From NCBI RefSeq assembly GCF_024137025.1, contig NZ_JAMYJR010000013.1:310001-374000 (forward strand): 64,000 nt of DNA. Direction: 5' to 3'. Origin of the DNA: Paractinoplanes aksuensis (GTDB lineage: Bacteria; Actinomycetota; Actinomycetes; Mycobacteriales; Micromonosporaceae). The position numbers and the translations under genes are program-made. This document shows positions 1 to 9,833 of this stretch, piece after piece. Numbering within the stretch: the first letter of the stretch is position 1; the number at the start of each line of letters is the position of its first letter. Under the pieces are notes generated by a model that did not search any database, was not told where the DNA came from, and worked only from the letters and a program-made list of their open reading frames with translations.

Positions 1-573
1 GTGACCGGAGTCGCCGGCGAGTCCGTGCTGAGCTGGCTGGACCTGACCAGCGGCCTTCTGGTCGCCGCCGTCGGCACCGGCGCCCTCATCTCAGCCCTGC
101 GCCGCCGCCCCCGCACCCACGAGAAGCCGACCGGCGAGGAGCCCACCCACGCCCACGATCACACCTCCGCCCACGACCACACGCCGCACGATCACTCCGA
201 CGGTCATGATCACGCCCACGGCCATGCGCACGATCTTGCGCATGGGCACCATCACGGGCCCGGTCGGTGGGGGCTCGCGGGGCTGGGTGTTGCCGGTGGG
301 CTCGTCCCCAGTCCGTCGGCGCTGATCGTGCTGCTGGGGGCGGCGGCGCTCGGTCGCACGGTGTTCGGGGTGCTGCTCGTCCTGGCCTACGGCTTGGGTA
401 TGGCCGCGACGCTCACGGCGGCAGGCCTGCTGCTCGTGCGGCTGCGCCACCGCATCGAGGGCCGATGGCGTTTCGCCGCCCGCTGGCGAGCCGTCTCGCC
501 CCCGGCCACGGCAGCCCTGATCATCGTCGTCGGCGTGGGGCTGGCCGGCCGCGCGCTGGCCGGCGTGGCCTGA
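1..573 (+). CDS. NicO/RcnA-type nickel-cobalt transporter, C-terminal part
   Basis: The 190 visible residues have a hydrophobic segment near 14-33, a histidine/aspartate-rich loop at about 46-86 built from repeated HDH/HGH units, and three further membrane segments (about 94-115, 120-145 and 165-187). The stretch GGLVPSPSALIVLLGA after the His loop matches the conserved GGLVPCPSA segment of NicO-family permeases such as RcnA, which move Ni2+ or Co2+ across the inner membrane; the His loop is the usual metal-sensing or metal-buffering part. The frame is open at base 1, and family members are normally about 300-400 residues with extra N-terminal helices, so the 5' part is almost certainly outside the window and the GTG at base 1 is probably not the start. 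Family assignment is good; metal specificity cannot be read. Confidence 0.8.
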   Translation: MTGVAGESVLSWLDLTSGLLVAAVGTGALISALRRRPRTHEKPTGEEPTHAHDHTSAHDHTPHDHSDGHDHAHGHAHDLAHGHHHGPGRWGLAGLGVAGGLVPSPSALIVLLGAAALGRTVFGVLLVLAYGLGMAATLTAAGLLLVRLRHRIEGRWRFAARWRAVSPPATAALIIVVGVGLAGRALAGVA

Positions 574-689
574 GGCGCCGGACCGGCAACAGCGCAGCGT
601 CGCGATGGCCGCCCGGACCACGGACCGCGCACGAGAACGAGCGGTTGTGGGCGCGGTTCGTGATGAACGCGGCGGATGGGCCGGGTGGG

Positions 690-1553
690 CTACTTGTCTT
701 GGTAGGTGGGGTAGCCCGACCGTTCGACCAGGTTGCCGGTGGCCTTGGTGAAGGCTTCGTAGATGTCGTCGTCGAAGTGGTTCTGCCAGTCGCCGGCCTG
801 GCCCTTGCGGTAGTGGGAGACCTTGGCTGTGCCCTGGCGGTCGTTCATCTTGGCGAAGCTGTATTTTTCCAGCGTCTGCGCCAGTTCGGCCGGGGGCAGG
901 TGGATGCCGCAGTGTTCCAGCAGCTGTTCCATCTCGGCCGCCTGGTTCTCGCCGGTCAGGTCTTCGTAGCGGACCAGCCGCACCTCGGGCGTCGGCGGCG
1001 CGTCGATCCACGAGCGCAGCACGTTGAAGCGGCCCTTCTTGGCCAGGTCGTCGATCAGCCACAGCATGCCCTCTTTGCGGGGCTTGTCCATCAGGACCTT
1101 GCGCTGTTCGAGCACGTCACCCATGGGGCCGTGGGAGTTGCGGGTGGAGAAGTAGCTGGACACCACCATGTCGCGGGGGTCGCGCATCACGAAGAAGGCG
1201 CGGTATTTCTCGGGTTTCGCCATTTTGTCGAACCGGGCCCGCGGGATGAACATCGACAGGCCGATCCGTCCGCGCGGCACGACCTGGGGGTGCTTCCAGC
1301 CGTAGAAGCGGGGGTCGTACGTCAGCAGGCCGCTGTGCCGGTAGACGACCGGGTCGCTGAAGACCGCCTTGATCCACTGGCTCGCCGTCTTGCGGATGGC
1401 GCAATGGTAGACATTTTGCACCTCAGTGCGCGTGGCGACGGGCACGGTGAGCCGCAGCCGGGCGTTGTACGCCTCGAGCATCGTGCGTCGCGCCAGCACC
1501 CGCACCGGTTCGGGTGCGTTCTGCTTGGCGTACATGACAGCGCTGTTGAACAT
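690..1553 (-). CDS. Sulfotransferase domain protein
   Basis: A 287-residue protein of the PAPS-dependent sulfotransferase fold, expected to move a sulfuryl group from PAPS to a hydroxyl or amine acceptor. The 5'-phosphosulfate loop is RKTASQW at residues 54-60 (a variant of PKSGTTW) and the 3'-phosphate-binding motif is RDPRDMVVSSY at 124-134. The C-terminal third contains RYEDL and a KxxHYRKGQAGDW segment, also typical of this fold. No signal peptide or membrane helix is seen, so it is probably cytosolic. The acceptor is unknown; being about 13 kb from the polysaccharide locus, a sugar acceptor is possible but not shown. It stands alone, separated from pepN by a terminator, with an ATG start at 1553. 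Confidence 0.8.
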   Translation of the reverse strand: MFNSAVMYAKQNAPEPVRVLARRTMLEAYNARLRLTVPVATRTEVQNVYHCAIRKTASQWIKAVFSDPVVYRHSGLLTYDPRFYGWKHPQVVPRGRIGLSMFIPRARFDKMAKPEKYRAFFVMRDPRDMVVSSYFSTRNSHGPMGDVLEQRKVLMDKPRKEGMLWLIDDLAKKGRFNVLRSWIDAPPTPEVRLVRYEDLTGENQAAEMEQLLEHCGIHLPPAELAQTLEKYSFAKMNDRQGTAKVSHYRKGQAGDWQNHFDDDIYEAFTKATGNLVERSGYPTYQDK

Positions 1554-1597
1554 CGTCCGAGCCTGGGTCCTTTGCGTACGTAAAGGCGACGCCTATC

Positions 1598-1633
1598 AAA
1601 ATAAGCGCGCAAGATTATGATCTTGCGCGCTTA
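1598..1633 (-). terminator. Intrinsic terminator of pepN
   Basis: A perfect 14-bp inverted repeat (arms 1602-1615 and 1620-1633, loop TATG) lies 92 bases past the pepN stop. Read on the minus strand, the stem is followed by TTTTG (bases 1601-1597). The stem plus T-run and the position fit a rho-independent terminator that separates pepN from the sulfotransferase downstream on the same strand. A palindromic operator for the sulfotransferase gene is the alternative, since the repeat also lies 49 bases upstream of its start. Confidence 0.75.
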
Positions 1634-1724
1634 CGTGTGCCCGGACTTTACAACAAATTCGATCAAGTTGGTGAGATCGGGGCCTGGGAGTCTCCTGTGT
1701 ATCGAGGCCGCCCAGGCCCCGGAG

Positions 1725-4139
<2,415 letters not shown>

Positions 4140-4220
4140 GCCGACGATCGTAGGACTTCGTTTACGGATTCGCGCGTGGGTTAAACCGGACAGCGACGTT
4201 GATCTACGGAAGGCGCCCGC

Positions 4221-4805
4221 ATGGTGGTGGCAGTACTCGTCCTGTTCTCGCTCGGCGGCCTGGCGGCCTTGGGGGTGTACGCCCATCGCCAGCACGAGCG
4301 GGCCGACGACCTGCCGCCGGTGGTGATCGAACCGATCGAGGACCTCACCGAACAGGCCGAGGCGGTCGGCGCGGCGGCCGAGCGGGCCCGGCACGAGGCG
4401 GACGAGGCTCAGCTGCTGGTCGACTCGGCCGAGCAGACCCGCGACCGGGCCGAGTACCGCTACCGCGAGGCGCAGTTCGGTCCCGGCCCGGACGAGCCCC
4501 GCCACCTGGTCGAGCGGGCCGCTCTCGACGCGTACGGCCGGGGCGATCTCTCCGCGGCCCAGCTCGACGCGATCTGGCGGCACGTCCCGGGCGAGACCCG
4601 CACCGGCGCCCCGGAAGAGGTGGTGCGAACGGCCCGGCAGCGCTACGAGCACGCGGCGGCCGAGGCCGTGCGGGTCCGCCAGCAGGCGTACGTGGCCGGG
4701 GTGGCGGCCGAGGTGCTGACCGAGGAGGAGCGGGTGGCCGCGAACGAGCTGCTCGAGGCGAAGCGCTCGACCCGCGACGGCCTGCCCGGCCTGTTCGCCC
4801 CCTAA
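4221..4805 (+). CDS. Membrane-anchored coiled-coil protein, unknown function
   Basis: A 194-residue protein with one hydrophobic segment at residues 1-20, then a long charged helix rich in Ala, Glu and Arg (about 40-85, likely coiled coil) and a second Ala/Glu/Arg helix at about 135-185. The topology suggests a single-pass protein with a helical body. GGAAGG at 4208-4213 lies 7 bases before the ATG. It is divergent from pepN, and its stop overlaps the stop of the convergent GntR gene by 4 bases. No catalytic motif is seen and the family is not recognised. Strong coding character (codon use, ribosome site) supports a real gene. Confidence 0.7.
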   Translation: MVVAVLVLFSLGGLAALGVYAHRQHERADDLPPVVIEPIEDLTEQAEAVGAAAERARHEADEAQLLVDSAEQTRDRAEYRYREAQFGPGPDEPRHLVERAALDAYGRGDLSAAQLDAIWRHVPGETRTGAPEEVVRTARQRYEHAAAEAVRVRQQAYVAGVAAEVLTEEERVAANELLEAKRSTRDGLPGLFAP

Positions 4806-5449
4806 CCGGGCCGCCGTCGCCGTTCGCCGGTCCACACGCCACGTTCGTCGAGGTTGCGGACCTGGCGGTCGGCGTCCGCGGTGAGGTGCCGGATGGTCAG
4901 GGCGCGAGCGGCCTCGGTGTCGCGGGCGGCGAAGGCGGCCAGCAGCTCCTTGTGGGCCCGGCGCAGGCCGTCGCGGTCGGGCGGGTCGGCCGGCGCCGGG
5001 GCGCTGCGGGTCGCCGGGTGCAGGAACCAGGTCAGCTTGCGTGAGTCGGCCTGCCCGTTGACCAGGCGGTGGAACTCGTGCTCGCGCTGTTCGATCTCGG
5101 CCGGGCGGCGGGCCCGGCCCAGGGCGCGGTCGGCGCTCACGAGCTCGTCCAGGGCGGCCGGCGTGATCCGGGCGGCGACCCGGGCCGCCAGCTCCCCGGC
5201 GATGCCGGCCTGGATCTGGAACAGGTCACACACGTCCTGACGCGACAACGGCGCCACGACGTAGCCCCGGTTCGGTTCCAGCTCCACCATGTCCTCGCCG
5301 CGAAGGATCAAGAGCGCTTCCCGTACGGGGGTCACGCTGATCCCGAGCCGGCCGGCCACCTCCTCCAGGCGGACGCGGGTGCCGGGCCGCAGCTCGCCCG
5401 CCATGATGCGCCCGCGCAGCTCGGCGGCCACCTCCTCCACCGCTCCCAT
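4802..5449 (-). CDS. GntR-family transcriptional regulator (FCD type)
   Basis: A 215-residue regulator. The N-terminal winged helix-turn-helix (about residues 1-65) carries the GntR signature LRPGTRVRLEEVAGRLGISVTP, followed by an all-helical FCD ligand-binding domain (about 75-200) with the metal-coordinating pattern ending in RHL. FCD regulators usually bind small carboxylates. The frame is open to 5521, but those extra residues are low-complexity and overlap the region just upstream of the LuxR-type gene. The ATG at 5449 gives the family-typical N-terminus, although no clear ribosome site precedes it. The target is unknown; the divergent LuxR-type regulator at 5624 is the nearest candidate. 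Confidence 0.85.
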   Translation of the reverse strand: MGAVEEVAAELRGRIMAGELRPGTRVRLEEVAGRLGISVTPVREALLILRGEDMVELEPNRGYVVAPLSRQDVCDLFQIQAGIAGELAARVAARITPAALDELVSADRALGRARRPAEIEQREHEFHRLVNGQADSRKLTWFLHPATRSAPAPADPPDRDGLRRAHKELLAAFAARDTEAARALTIRHLTADADRQVRNLDERGVWTGERRRRPG

Positions 5450-5623
5450 GAGGAGGGACCGTATCAAGATCAACGCGGGTGGCGGTGCAGATCGGCGCAA
5501 TCCGGAAAACGTGAATGTCAATACACCGAGCGGGCTCCGTTAAAAGAGCGTGCGGGGCCGCGGTCGTTCCACATAGCATTTCTGGCACAGCCACAACGGG
5601 GAATCGCACCCTCGGAGGCTCCC

Positions 5624-6343
5624 ATGACCAACTCCGACAACTTATCGACGGCCCTGCTGGCACCCCGTGGGCCCACGATCCTGCGCGTGGTCGTCGCCTG
5701 CGACCACCCCCTGACCCGGACCGGTCTCGTCGCGTTCCTGGCGTCCTGCCCCGACATCGACGTGCTGGCCGCGACCGGCAGCGGCCCGGAAGTGGTCCGG
5801 GCGGCCGCCGAAGCGCTCGTCCTGGACGTGGTGCTGCTGGAGGTCCCGGGCGCCGACGGCACCGCGATCGAGCTCATCGGCCGGCTCGGGACGGGCGGCT
5901 GGCCGGTCCGGGTGCTCGCGCTCGCCGCCGGCTACACCCCGCAGCTCGCGTGGGCCGCCGTGCGGGCCGGAGCCGCCGGTTTCCTGCTGCTGTCGCGCCC
6001 GCCCGAGGTGCTGCTCGGGGCGGTCCGGGCCGTGGCCACGGCCGGGGTGTGGCTCGACGACGTCGTCGTACGGGATCTGTTGCTCGAACCGGTGAGCCGG
6101 ACGGCCGACACCTCCCTGATCCGCCGCCTGACCGTGCGCGAGCGGGAGGTGCTCGTGCTGCTGGCCCACGGACTGGGCAACGCCGAGATCGCCGAACGGC
6201 TCTGGCTCAGCGACGGCACCGTCCGCACCCACATCGGCCGGATCCTCATGAAGCTGGAGTGCCGCGACCGCACGCGGGCCGTCGTGGTGGCCTACCGCTC
6301 CGGGCTGGTGCGCGTCCTGCCGGCCGAACCCGTCCCGGCGTGA
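5624..6343 (+). CDS. LuxR/NarL-type regulator with degenerate receiver domain
   Basis: A 239-residue protein with a receiver-like domain (about 19-140) and a C-terminal LuxR helix-turn-helix (about 165-230: LTVREREVLVLLAHG, then NAEIAERLWLSDGTVRTHI). The helix-turn-helix is intact, so DNA binding is expected. The receiver is not normal: where NarL proteins have the phospho-acceptor Asp (LLDVRMPG) this one has Glu73 in LLEVPG with two residues missing, and the conserved Lys of FLLKD is Leu123. Phosphorylation is therefore unlikely, and no histidine kinase is adjacent. GGAGG at 5614-5618 sets the ATG at 5624. The longer open frame upstream overlaps the GntR gene and is rejected. Confidence 0.85.
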   Translation: MTNSDNLSTALLAPRGPTILRVVVACDHPLTRTGLVAFLASCPDIDVLAATGSGPEVVRAAAEALVLDVVLLEVPGADGTAIELIGRLGTGGWPVRVLALAAGYTPQLAWAAVRAGAAGFLLLSRPPEVLLGAVRAVATAGVWLDDVVVRDLLLEPVSRTADTSLIRRLTVREREVLVLLAHGLGNAEIAERLWLSDGTVRTHIGRILMKLECRDRTRAVVVAYRSGLVRVLPAEPVPA

Positions 6344-6418
6344 GCTCGTGACGGCCGTCGCACGTGACGGTCGTCCCTCTTCCGTCGCCGGGCCGACGCG
6401 GTGGGTAGTTGGCGGGAC

Positions 6419-8110
6419 ATGAGCGCAGCCACCGCACCCACCGCCCCGCCCGGGCTCACCCACCGCCAGGTGCTGCAGGTCCTCGGTGGCCTGCTGCTCG
6501 GCCTGTTCCTGGCCTCCCTCGACCAGACCATCGTCGCCTCGGCCATCCGCACCATCGGCGACGACCTGCACGGCCTCAGCGCGCAGGCCTGGGTCACCAC
6601 GGCCTACCTGATCACGGCCACGATCTCGACCCCGCTGTACGGCAAGCTCTCCGACATCTACGGCCGCAAGAGGTTCTTCCTGGCCGCGATCGCCATCTTC
6701 GTGGCCGGCTCGGCGGCCAGCTCGTTCGCGACGTCGATGTACCAGCTGGCCGGCTTCCGCGCCTTCCAGGGCCTCGGCGCGGGCGGCCTGTTCTCGCTGG
6801 CCCTGGCCATCATCGGCGACATCGTGCCGCCCCGCGAACGGGCCCGCTACCAGGGTTACTTCCTGGCCGTGTTCGGCACCTCGAGCGTGATCGGCCCGGT
6901 CATCGGCGGCTTCTTCGCCGGCGCCGAGAACATCCTCGGCATCACCGGCTGGCGCTGGGTGTTCCTGGTCAACGTGCCCATCGGCATCCTCGCCCTGGTC
7001 GTGGTGGCGAAGGTCCTGCGCATCGACCAGGTGCGCCGCGACCACCGCATCGACTGGTGGGGCGCGATCTGGCTCTGCGTCGGCCTGGTCCCGCTGCTCA
7101 CGGTGGCCGAGCAGGGACGCGCCTGGGGCTGGGGCTCACCGCGCGCACTCGTCGCGTTCGGGATCGGCGTACTGGGAATCGGGCTCTTCGTGTGGGCCGA
7201 GAAGCGCATGGGCGAGGACGCGCTGATCCCGCTGAGGTTCTTCCACAACCGCACGTTCAGCCTGACCGCGGTGGGCGGCTTCATCGTCGGCCTCGGCATG
7301 TTCGGCGGGCTGGCCCTGCTGCCGCTCTACCTCCAGATCGTCCGGGGCGCGACCCCCACCGAATCCGGCCTGCAACTGCTGCCGCTGACGGCGGGCCTGA
7401 TGATCGGCTCGATCGTCGCCGGCCAGCTCATCAGCCGAACCGGCCGCTACAAGATCTTCCCCGTGCTGGGCGCGGCGCTGGCGGCGGTCGGGCTCTATCT
7501 GATCCACCTGATCGGCGTGAGCACCCCGTTCTGGCAGACGGGCATCTACATGGCCGTACTAGGACTGGGCCTCGGCCTGATCCTGCAGCCGATCACGCTG
7601 GCCGTGCAGAACGCGATGTCCCCGCGCGAGATCGGTGTGGCCACGTCGTCGGCCACGTTCTTCCGCCAGATGGGCGCCACGGCGGGCACGGCGGTCTTTC
7701 TCTCCCTGCTCTTCTCCACGGTCGGCACCAACATCACCGACCGCTTCCGTACGGCGGGGCCGGCCTTCGAACAGGCCGTGTCGAACCCAGCGGTGGCGGC
7801 TGATCCCGCCAACCAGCCGGTGATCGACGCTCTGCGGGGCGGGGGCGAGATGAACTCGGGCGCCCTGAACGACACGTCGTTCCTGAACCACGTCAACCCG
7901 GTGCTGGCCTACCCCTTCAAGGCCGGCTTCTCCGACTCCATGGACATGATCTTCCTGATCGCCGCCGCCGTGATGGCCCTGGGCCTCCTGATCTTCCTCT
8001 TCCTCCCGGAGCTGCCCCTGCGCACCAAAGCGGGCCTGGAGGCCGTGGAAGAGGAAGCCGCCCTGGGCTCGACGGCCGCGGAGGCCGACACCGCCGCTCC
8101 GCCTCGGTAG
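6419..8110 (+). CDS. DHA2-family drug:H+ antiporter (MFS)
   Basis: A 563-residue membrane protein with about 14 hydrophobic helices, the size and layout of the DHA2 (EmrB/QacA) branch of the major facilitator superfamily. Motif D1 (LASLDQTIVASA) is in helix 1, motif A (GKLSDIYGRKRFF) is in loop 2-3 and motif C-like GPVIGGFFA is in helix 5. Such proteins export hydrophobic drugs or cations in exchange for protons. The extracytoplasmic loop near the C-terminus (about 440-495) is long, as in other family members. The ATG at 6419 is preferred to the GTG at 6401. It is 75 bases after the LuxR-type gene on the same strand, so regulation by that protein is plausible but unproven. Confidence 0.9.
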   Translation: MSAATAPTAPPGLTHRQVLQVLGGLLLGLFLASLDQTIVASAIRTIGDDLHGLSAQAWVTTAYLITATISTPLYGKLSDIYGRKRFFLAAIAIFVAGSAASSFATSMYQLAGFRAFQGLGAGGLFSLALAIIGDIVPPRERARYQGYFLAVFGTSSVIGPVIGGFFAGAENILGITGWRWVFLVNVPIGILALVVVAKVLRIDQVRRDHRIDWWGAIWLCVGLVPLLTVAEQGRAWGWGSPRALVAFGIGVLGIGLFVWAEKRMGEDALIPLRFFHNRTFSLTAVGGFIVGLGMFGGLALLPLYLQIVRGATPTESGLQLLPLTAGLMIGSIVAGQLISRTGRYKIFPVLGAALAAVGLYLIHLIGVSTPFWQTGIYMAVLGLGLGLILQPITLAVQNAMSPREIGVATSSATFFRQMGATAGTAVFLSLLFSTVGTNITDRFRTAGPAFEQAVSNPAVAADPANQPVIDALRGGGEMNSGALNDTSFLNHVNPVLAYPFKAGFSDSMDMIFLIAAAVMALGLLIFLFLPELPLRTKAGLEAVEEEAALGSTAAEADTAAPPR

Positions 8111-8129
8111 GGCACCTCGCGGGCGGCCG

Positions 8130-8160
8130 CCGGGACGACCGTGCATCGCGGTTGTCCCGG
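8130..8160 (+). terminator. Hairpin terminator after the MFS gene
   Basis: Arms CCGGGACGACCG (8130-8141) and CGGTTGTCCCGG (8149-8160) pair over 12 bp with one G-U and a 7-base loop, starting 20 bases after the MFS stop. There is no T-run, as is common for actinobacterial hairpin terminators. Function is inferred from position. Confidence 0.5.
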
Positions 8161-8306
8161 TCCTGCCCGTCGAAGGACAGCCGTTGCTGTATTCCAGGAT
8201 TCCCGCGCCGGCCGGCCGGTGTACCGCTCCCCACGCGTTTGTCGGAGGAATGATCGCCGGTCGGAGACCCTCCGGGCCCTTGACGCGCGACGGGCGGCCG
8301 GAGCCA

Positions 8307-8409
8307 GGCCGTCCTAGCGGCGGCGAGGCGGTGGGATGTGGGCGCGGCCTGACGTGGGTGGCCGGCGTCGGGCCGTCCTAGCGGCACCGAGCCGGTGGGA
8401 CGTGGGCGC
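8307..8409. repeat. Duplicated 39-base palindromic element
   Basis: Two copies of a 39-base sequence, at 8307-8345 and 8371-8409, differ at only 4 positions and are 25 bases apart. Each begins GGCCGTCCTAGCGGC and ends with GTGGGCGC. The second copy contains an imperfect inverted repeat, GTCCTAGCGGC / GCCGGTGGGAC around ACCGA, and could fold into a hairpin. It does not encode protein. It could be a REP-like dispersed element or a paired protein-binding site; one window cannot decide. Confidence 0.6.
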
Positions 8410-8644
8410 TGCCGACGGAGTAGCCGATGTCGATCACCACGCCCGACGCGAAAGTCACCACATCCGCCGGCCTGAAGTTCTCGGATTTGGATGCCGCCAG
8501 ACCCGTCAACCGGCGCGGGCGTGCTCGAGCGCGAATTGGCATGCTCGCTCTTGTGGATAACTCGGCACCCGTTCGTTGACACAGTCGTAAGGTCACCCAC
8601 CAAGCCCCGAGGCGGGAGGGGGCTGTGGATGGGCGGTACCGGCG

Positions 8645-9133
8645 CTATGAGCAGCGGCTCGAGACGGGGGAGAGCCAGCCGGTCAGCGTGGTGCCGAGGG
8701 TCTTCTCGACGTCCTTCGGGGTCTTGATGGCTTCGAAGAACTTGGCGTCGGTCGACTTGGCGTGCATCTGGGTGGCCGCCTTCTTGCCCGCCGACTTCAG
8801 GTCGGCGTCTTCGCTCGCGGCGGTGGCTTCCTGGACCGCGGTGGCGAACGACGCCAAGGACTGCTGAGCGGTGGCGATCGTCTTGCGGTCGGCCACGTAC
8901 TTGGTCAGGGCCTCGGCGAACGGCGCCATGTTCTTCTGGTACGCCTGCCCGACCGCCTCGCAGGTGGTGCGGAGCGCGGCCGGCGCGGTCGCGACCGGGG
9001 CCGGGGCGCCCGAGGCCACGGGGGCGCCACCGGGGGACATGGCGGTTCCGCAGGCCGCGGCGGCCGACACCAGCCCGAGGACGGCGGCGGTGCGGAGCGT
9101 GCGGCGCAGCGGGGCGGCGGGGGAGTAGCGCAT
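8645..9133 (-). CDS. Secreted lipoprotein, helical, unknown function
   Basis: A 162-residue protein with a lipoprotein signal: basic start (MRYSPAAPLRRTLR), hydrophobic core and lipobox SAAAAC with the lipidated Cys near residue 28. A Pro/Ala/Gly-rich linker follows, then an Ala/Lys-rich helical domain (about 55-162) containing two further cysteines that could form a disulfide. It is expected to be anchored on the outer face of the membrane. No family is recognised. The ATG at 9133 is chosen because it starts the signal peptide; the upstream open frame is not coding. A CebR-type operator lies 72 bases upstream and a 21-base tandem repeat sits in between, so cellobiose-responsive expression is suggested. 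Confidence 0.7.
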   Translation of the reverse strand: MRYSPAAPLRRTLRTAAVLGLVSAAAACGTAMSPGGAPVASGAPAPVATAPAALRTTCEAVGQAYQKNMAPFAEALTKYVADRKTIATAQQSLASFATAVQEATAASEDADLKSAGKKAATQMHAKSTDAKFFEAIKTPKDVEKTLGTTLTGWLSPVSSRCS

Positions 9134-9149
9134 GGCGGGTGCCTCCGGG

Positions 9150-9191
9150 GACGAGGTCGGAACGACGGGCGACGAGGTCGGGACGACGGGG
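9150..9191. repeat. 21-base tandem duplication in the lipoprotein leader
   Basis: Units at 9150-9170 and 9171-9191 (GACGAGGTCGG, A or G, ACGACGGG plus one base) are nearly identical, and a degenerate third copy runs on to about 9200. It lies between the CebR-type operator and the lipoprotein start, in the likely promoter or leader. It could alter spacing by slippage; no function is evident. Confidence 0.6.
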
Positions 9192-9204
9192 GACGTCGGG
9201 TCGA

Positions 9205-9218
9205 TGGGAGCGCTCCCA
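9205..9218. promoter_or_regulatory. CebR-type operator upstream of the lipoprotein gene
   Basis: TGGGAGCGCTCCCA is a perfect 14-bp palindrome identical to the consensus CebR box of Streptomyces, where the LacI-family repressor CebR is released by cellobiose or cellotriose. Its near edge is 72 bases from the lipoprotein start on the minus strand, and it lies 40 bases past the 3' end of the VOC gene. No CebR gene is in the window. Confidence 0.85.
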
Positions 9219-9257
9219 CCGACCCTGCACCCTAACTCTTCCAGCGAGACTTGTCGA

Positions 9258-9698
9258 TCAGTCTCGATTGGGCAGGCGTTCGGTGACCTGTTGCAGCAGC
9301 CAGCCGTTGCCGTCCGGGTCGGTGAACGAGGCGTAGCTGCCGTACGAGCGGCCCTGCGGGTCGGGTCCGGGCTGCCGGGTGCTCGTGTCGAGGCCGCGCA
9401 GGCCGTGCCACGTCTCGCTGACCTTGACACCGCGGGCCAGCAGGTCCTGGCGGGCCTCCTCGACGTCGTCGACGACCAGCAGCAGGTCCTGCGAGGAGCC
9501 GGCGGGGGCGGCGGTCAAACCGACGCCGAACTGGATCGACGCCTTCGAGCCGGGTGGGGTGAGCTGCACGATCCGCAGGTTGTCGTTGATCGGGAAGTCG
9601 GCGTCCAGGCGCCAGCCCAGCGTCTCGTAGAAGGCCTTGGCCCGCTCGACGTCCGACACGGGCAGGACGGTGACCTCGAAGCGGTAGTTGATTGTCAT
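9258..9698 (-). CDS. VOC-superfamily (glyoxalase/dioxygenase fold) protein
   Basis: A 146-residue single-domain VOC protein made of two beta-alpha-beta-beta-beta modules: VTVLPVSDVERAKAFYETLGW at about 9-29, and the second-module strand ending YASFTDPDGNGWLLQQ near 120-138. Members include glyoxalase I, extradiol dioxygenases and antibiotic-binding proteins; the reaction cannot be assigned. The ATG at 9698 is chosen because upstream codons do not resemble protein. It lies between the two CebR boxes; the 9788 box is 90 bases upstream of its start, so it may share control with the divergent cellulase gene. Confidence 0.8.
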   Translation of the reverse strand: MTINYRFEVTVLPVSDVERAKAFYETLGWRLDADFPINDNLRIVQLTPPGSKASIQFGVGLTAAPAGSSQDLLLVVDDVEEARQDLLARGVKVSETWHGLRGLDTSTRQPGPDPQGRSYGSYASFTDPDGNGWLLQQVTERLPNRD

Positions 9699-9787
9699 GT
9701 CCCCAGGCTGGCCCGCGAACCCCTGGCCTCGCCCCAGGGAGGCACCCTGGTCTTGCCCCGGGCGGCCCATGCATTGAATACTGCAAA

Positions 9788-9801
9788 TGGGAGCGCTCCC
9801 A
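9788..9801. promoter_or_regulatory. CebR-type operator of the cellulase gene
   Basis: A second perfect TGGGAGCGCTCCCA palindrome, 33 bases before the GTG start of the GH5 cellulase. It sits in the divergent promoter region between the cellulase and the VOC gene. In Streptomyces the same box represses cellulase and cellobiose-uptake genes until cello-oligosaccharides bind CebR, which fits the downstream gene very well. Confidence 0.92.
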
Positions 9802-9833
9802 CCGTCCCTCCGCTCCGATCCCCGGGAGTACAT

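Larger units (their letters stand above)
8111..8644. other. Gene-free interval of 534 bases
   Basis: This lies between the MFS transporter and the minus-strand lipoprotein gene. It contains a terminator-like hairpin (8130-8160) and a duplicated 39-base element (8307-8409). Short open frames exist on both strands but none has a convincing ribosome site, codon pattern or domain. The stretch 8410-8640 shows nothing recognisable. No tRNA-like cloverleaf or riboswitch consensus was found. Confidence 0.5.

Noticed and set aside
4140..4835. The N-terminal extension of pepN
   Set aside because: It overlaps the divergent 4221 gene and gives no recognisable protein; the ATG at 4139 gives the family N-terminus.
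5642..7045. A 467-codon minus-strand open frame covering the LuxR-type and MFS genes
   Set aside because: It has no domain, its composition is Gly/Arg/His-rich, and the two plus-strand genes have strong signatures and ribosome sites.
8410..8640. A tRNA or small RNA gene
   Set aside because: No cloverleaf pairing, CCA end or promoter/terminator pair could be found.
9150..9191. The 21-base tandem repeat as a coding repeat
   Set aside because: It lies upstream of the lipoprotein signal peptide and on the opposite strand does not extend the reading of any gene with a ribosome site.
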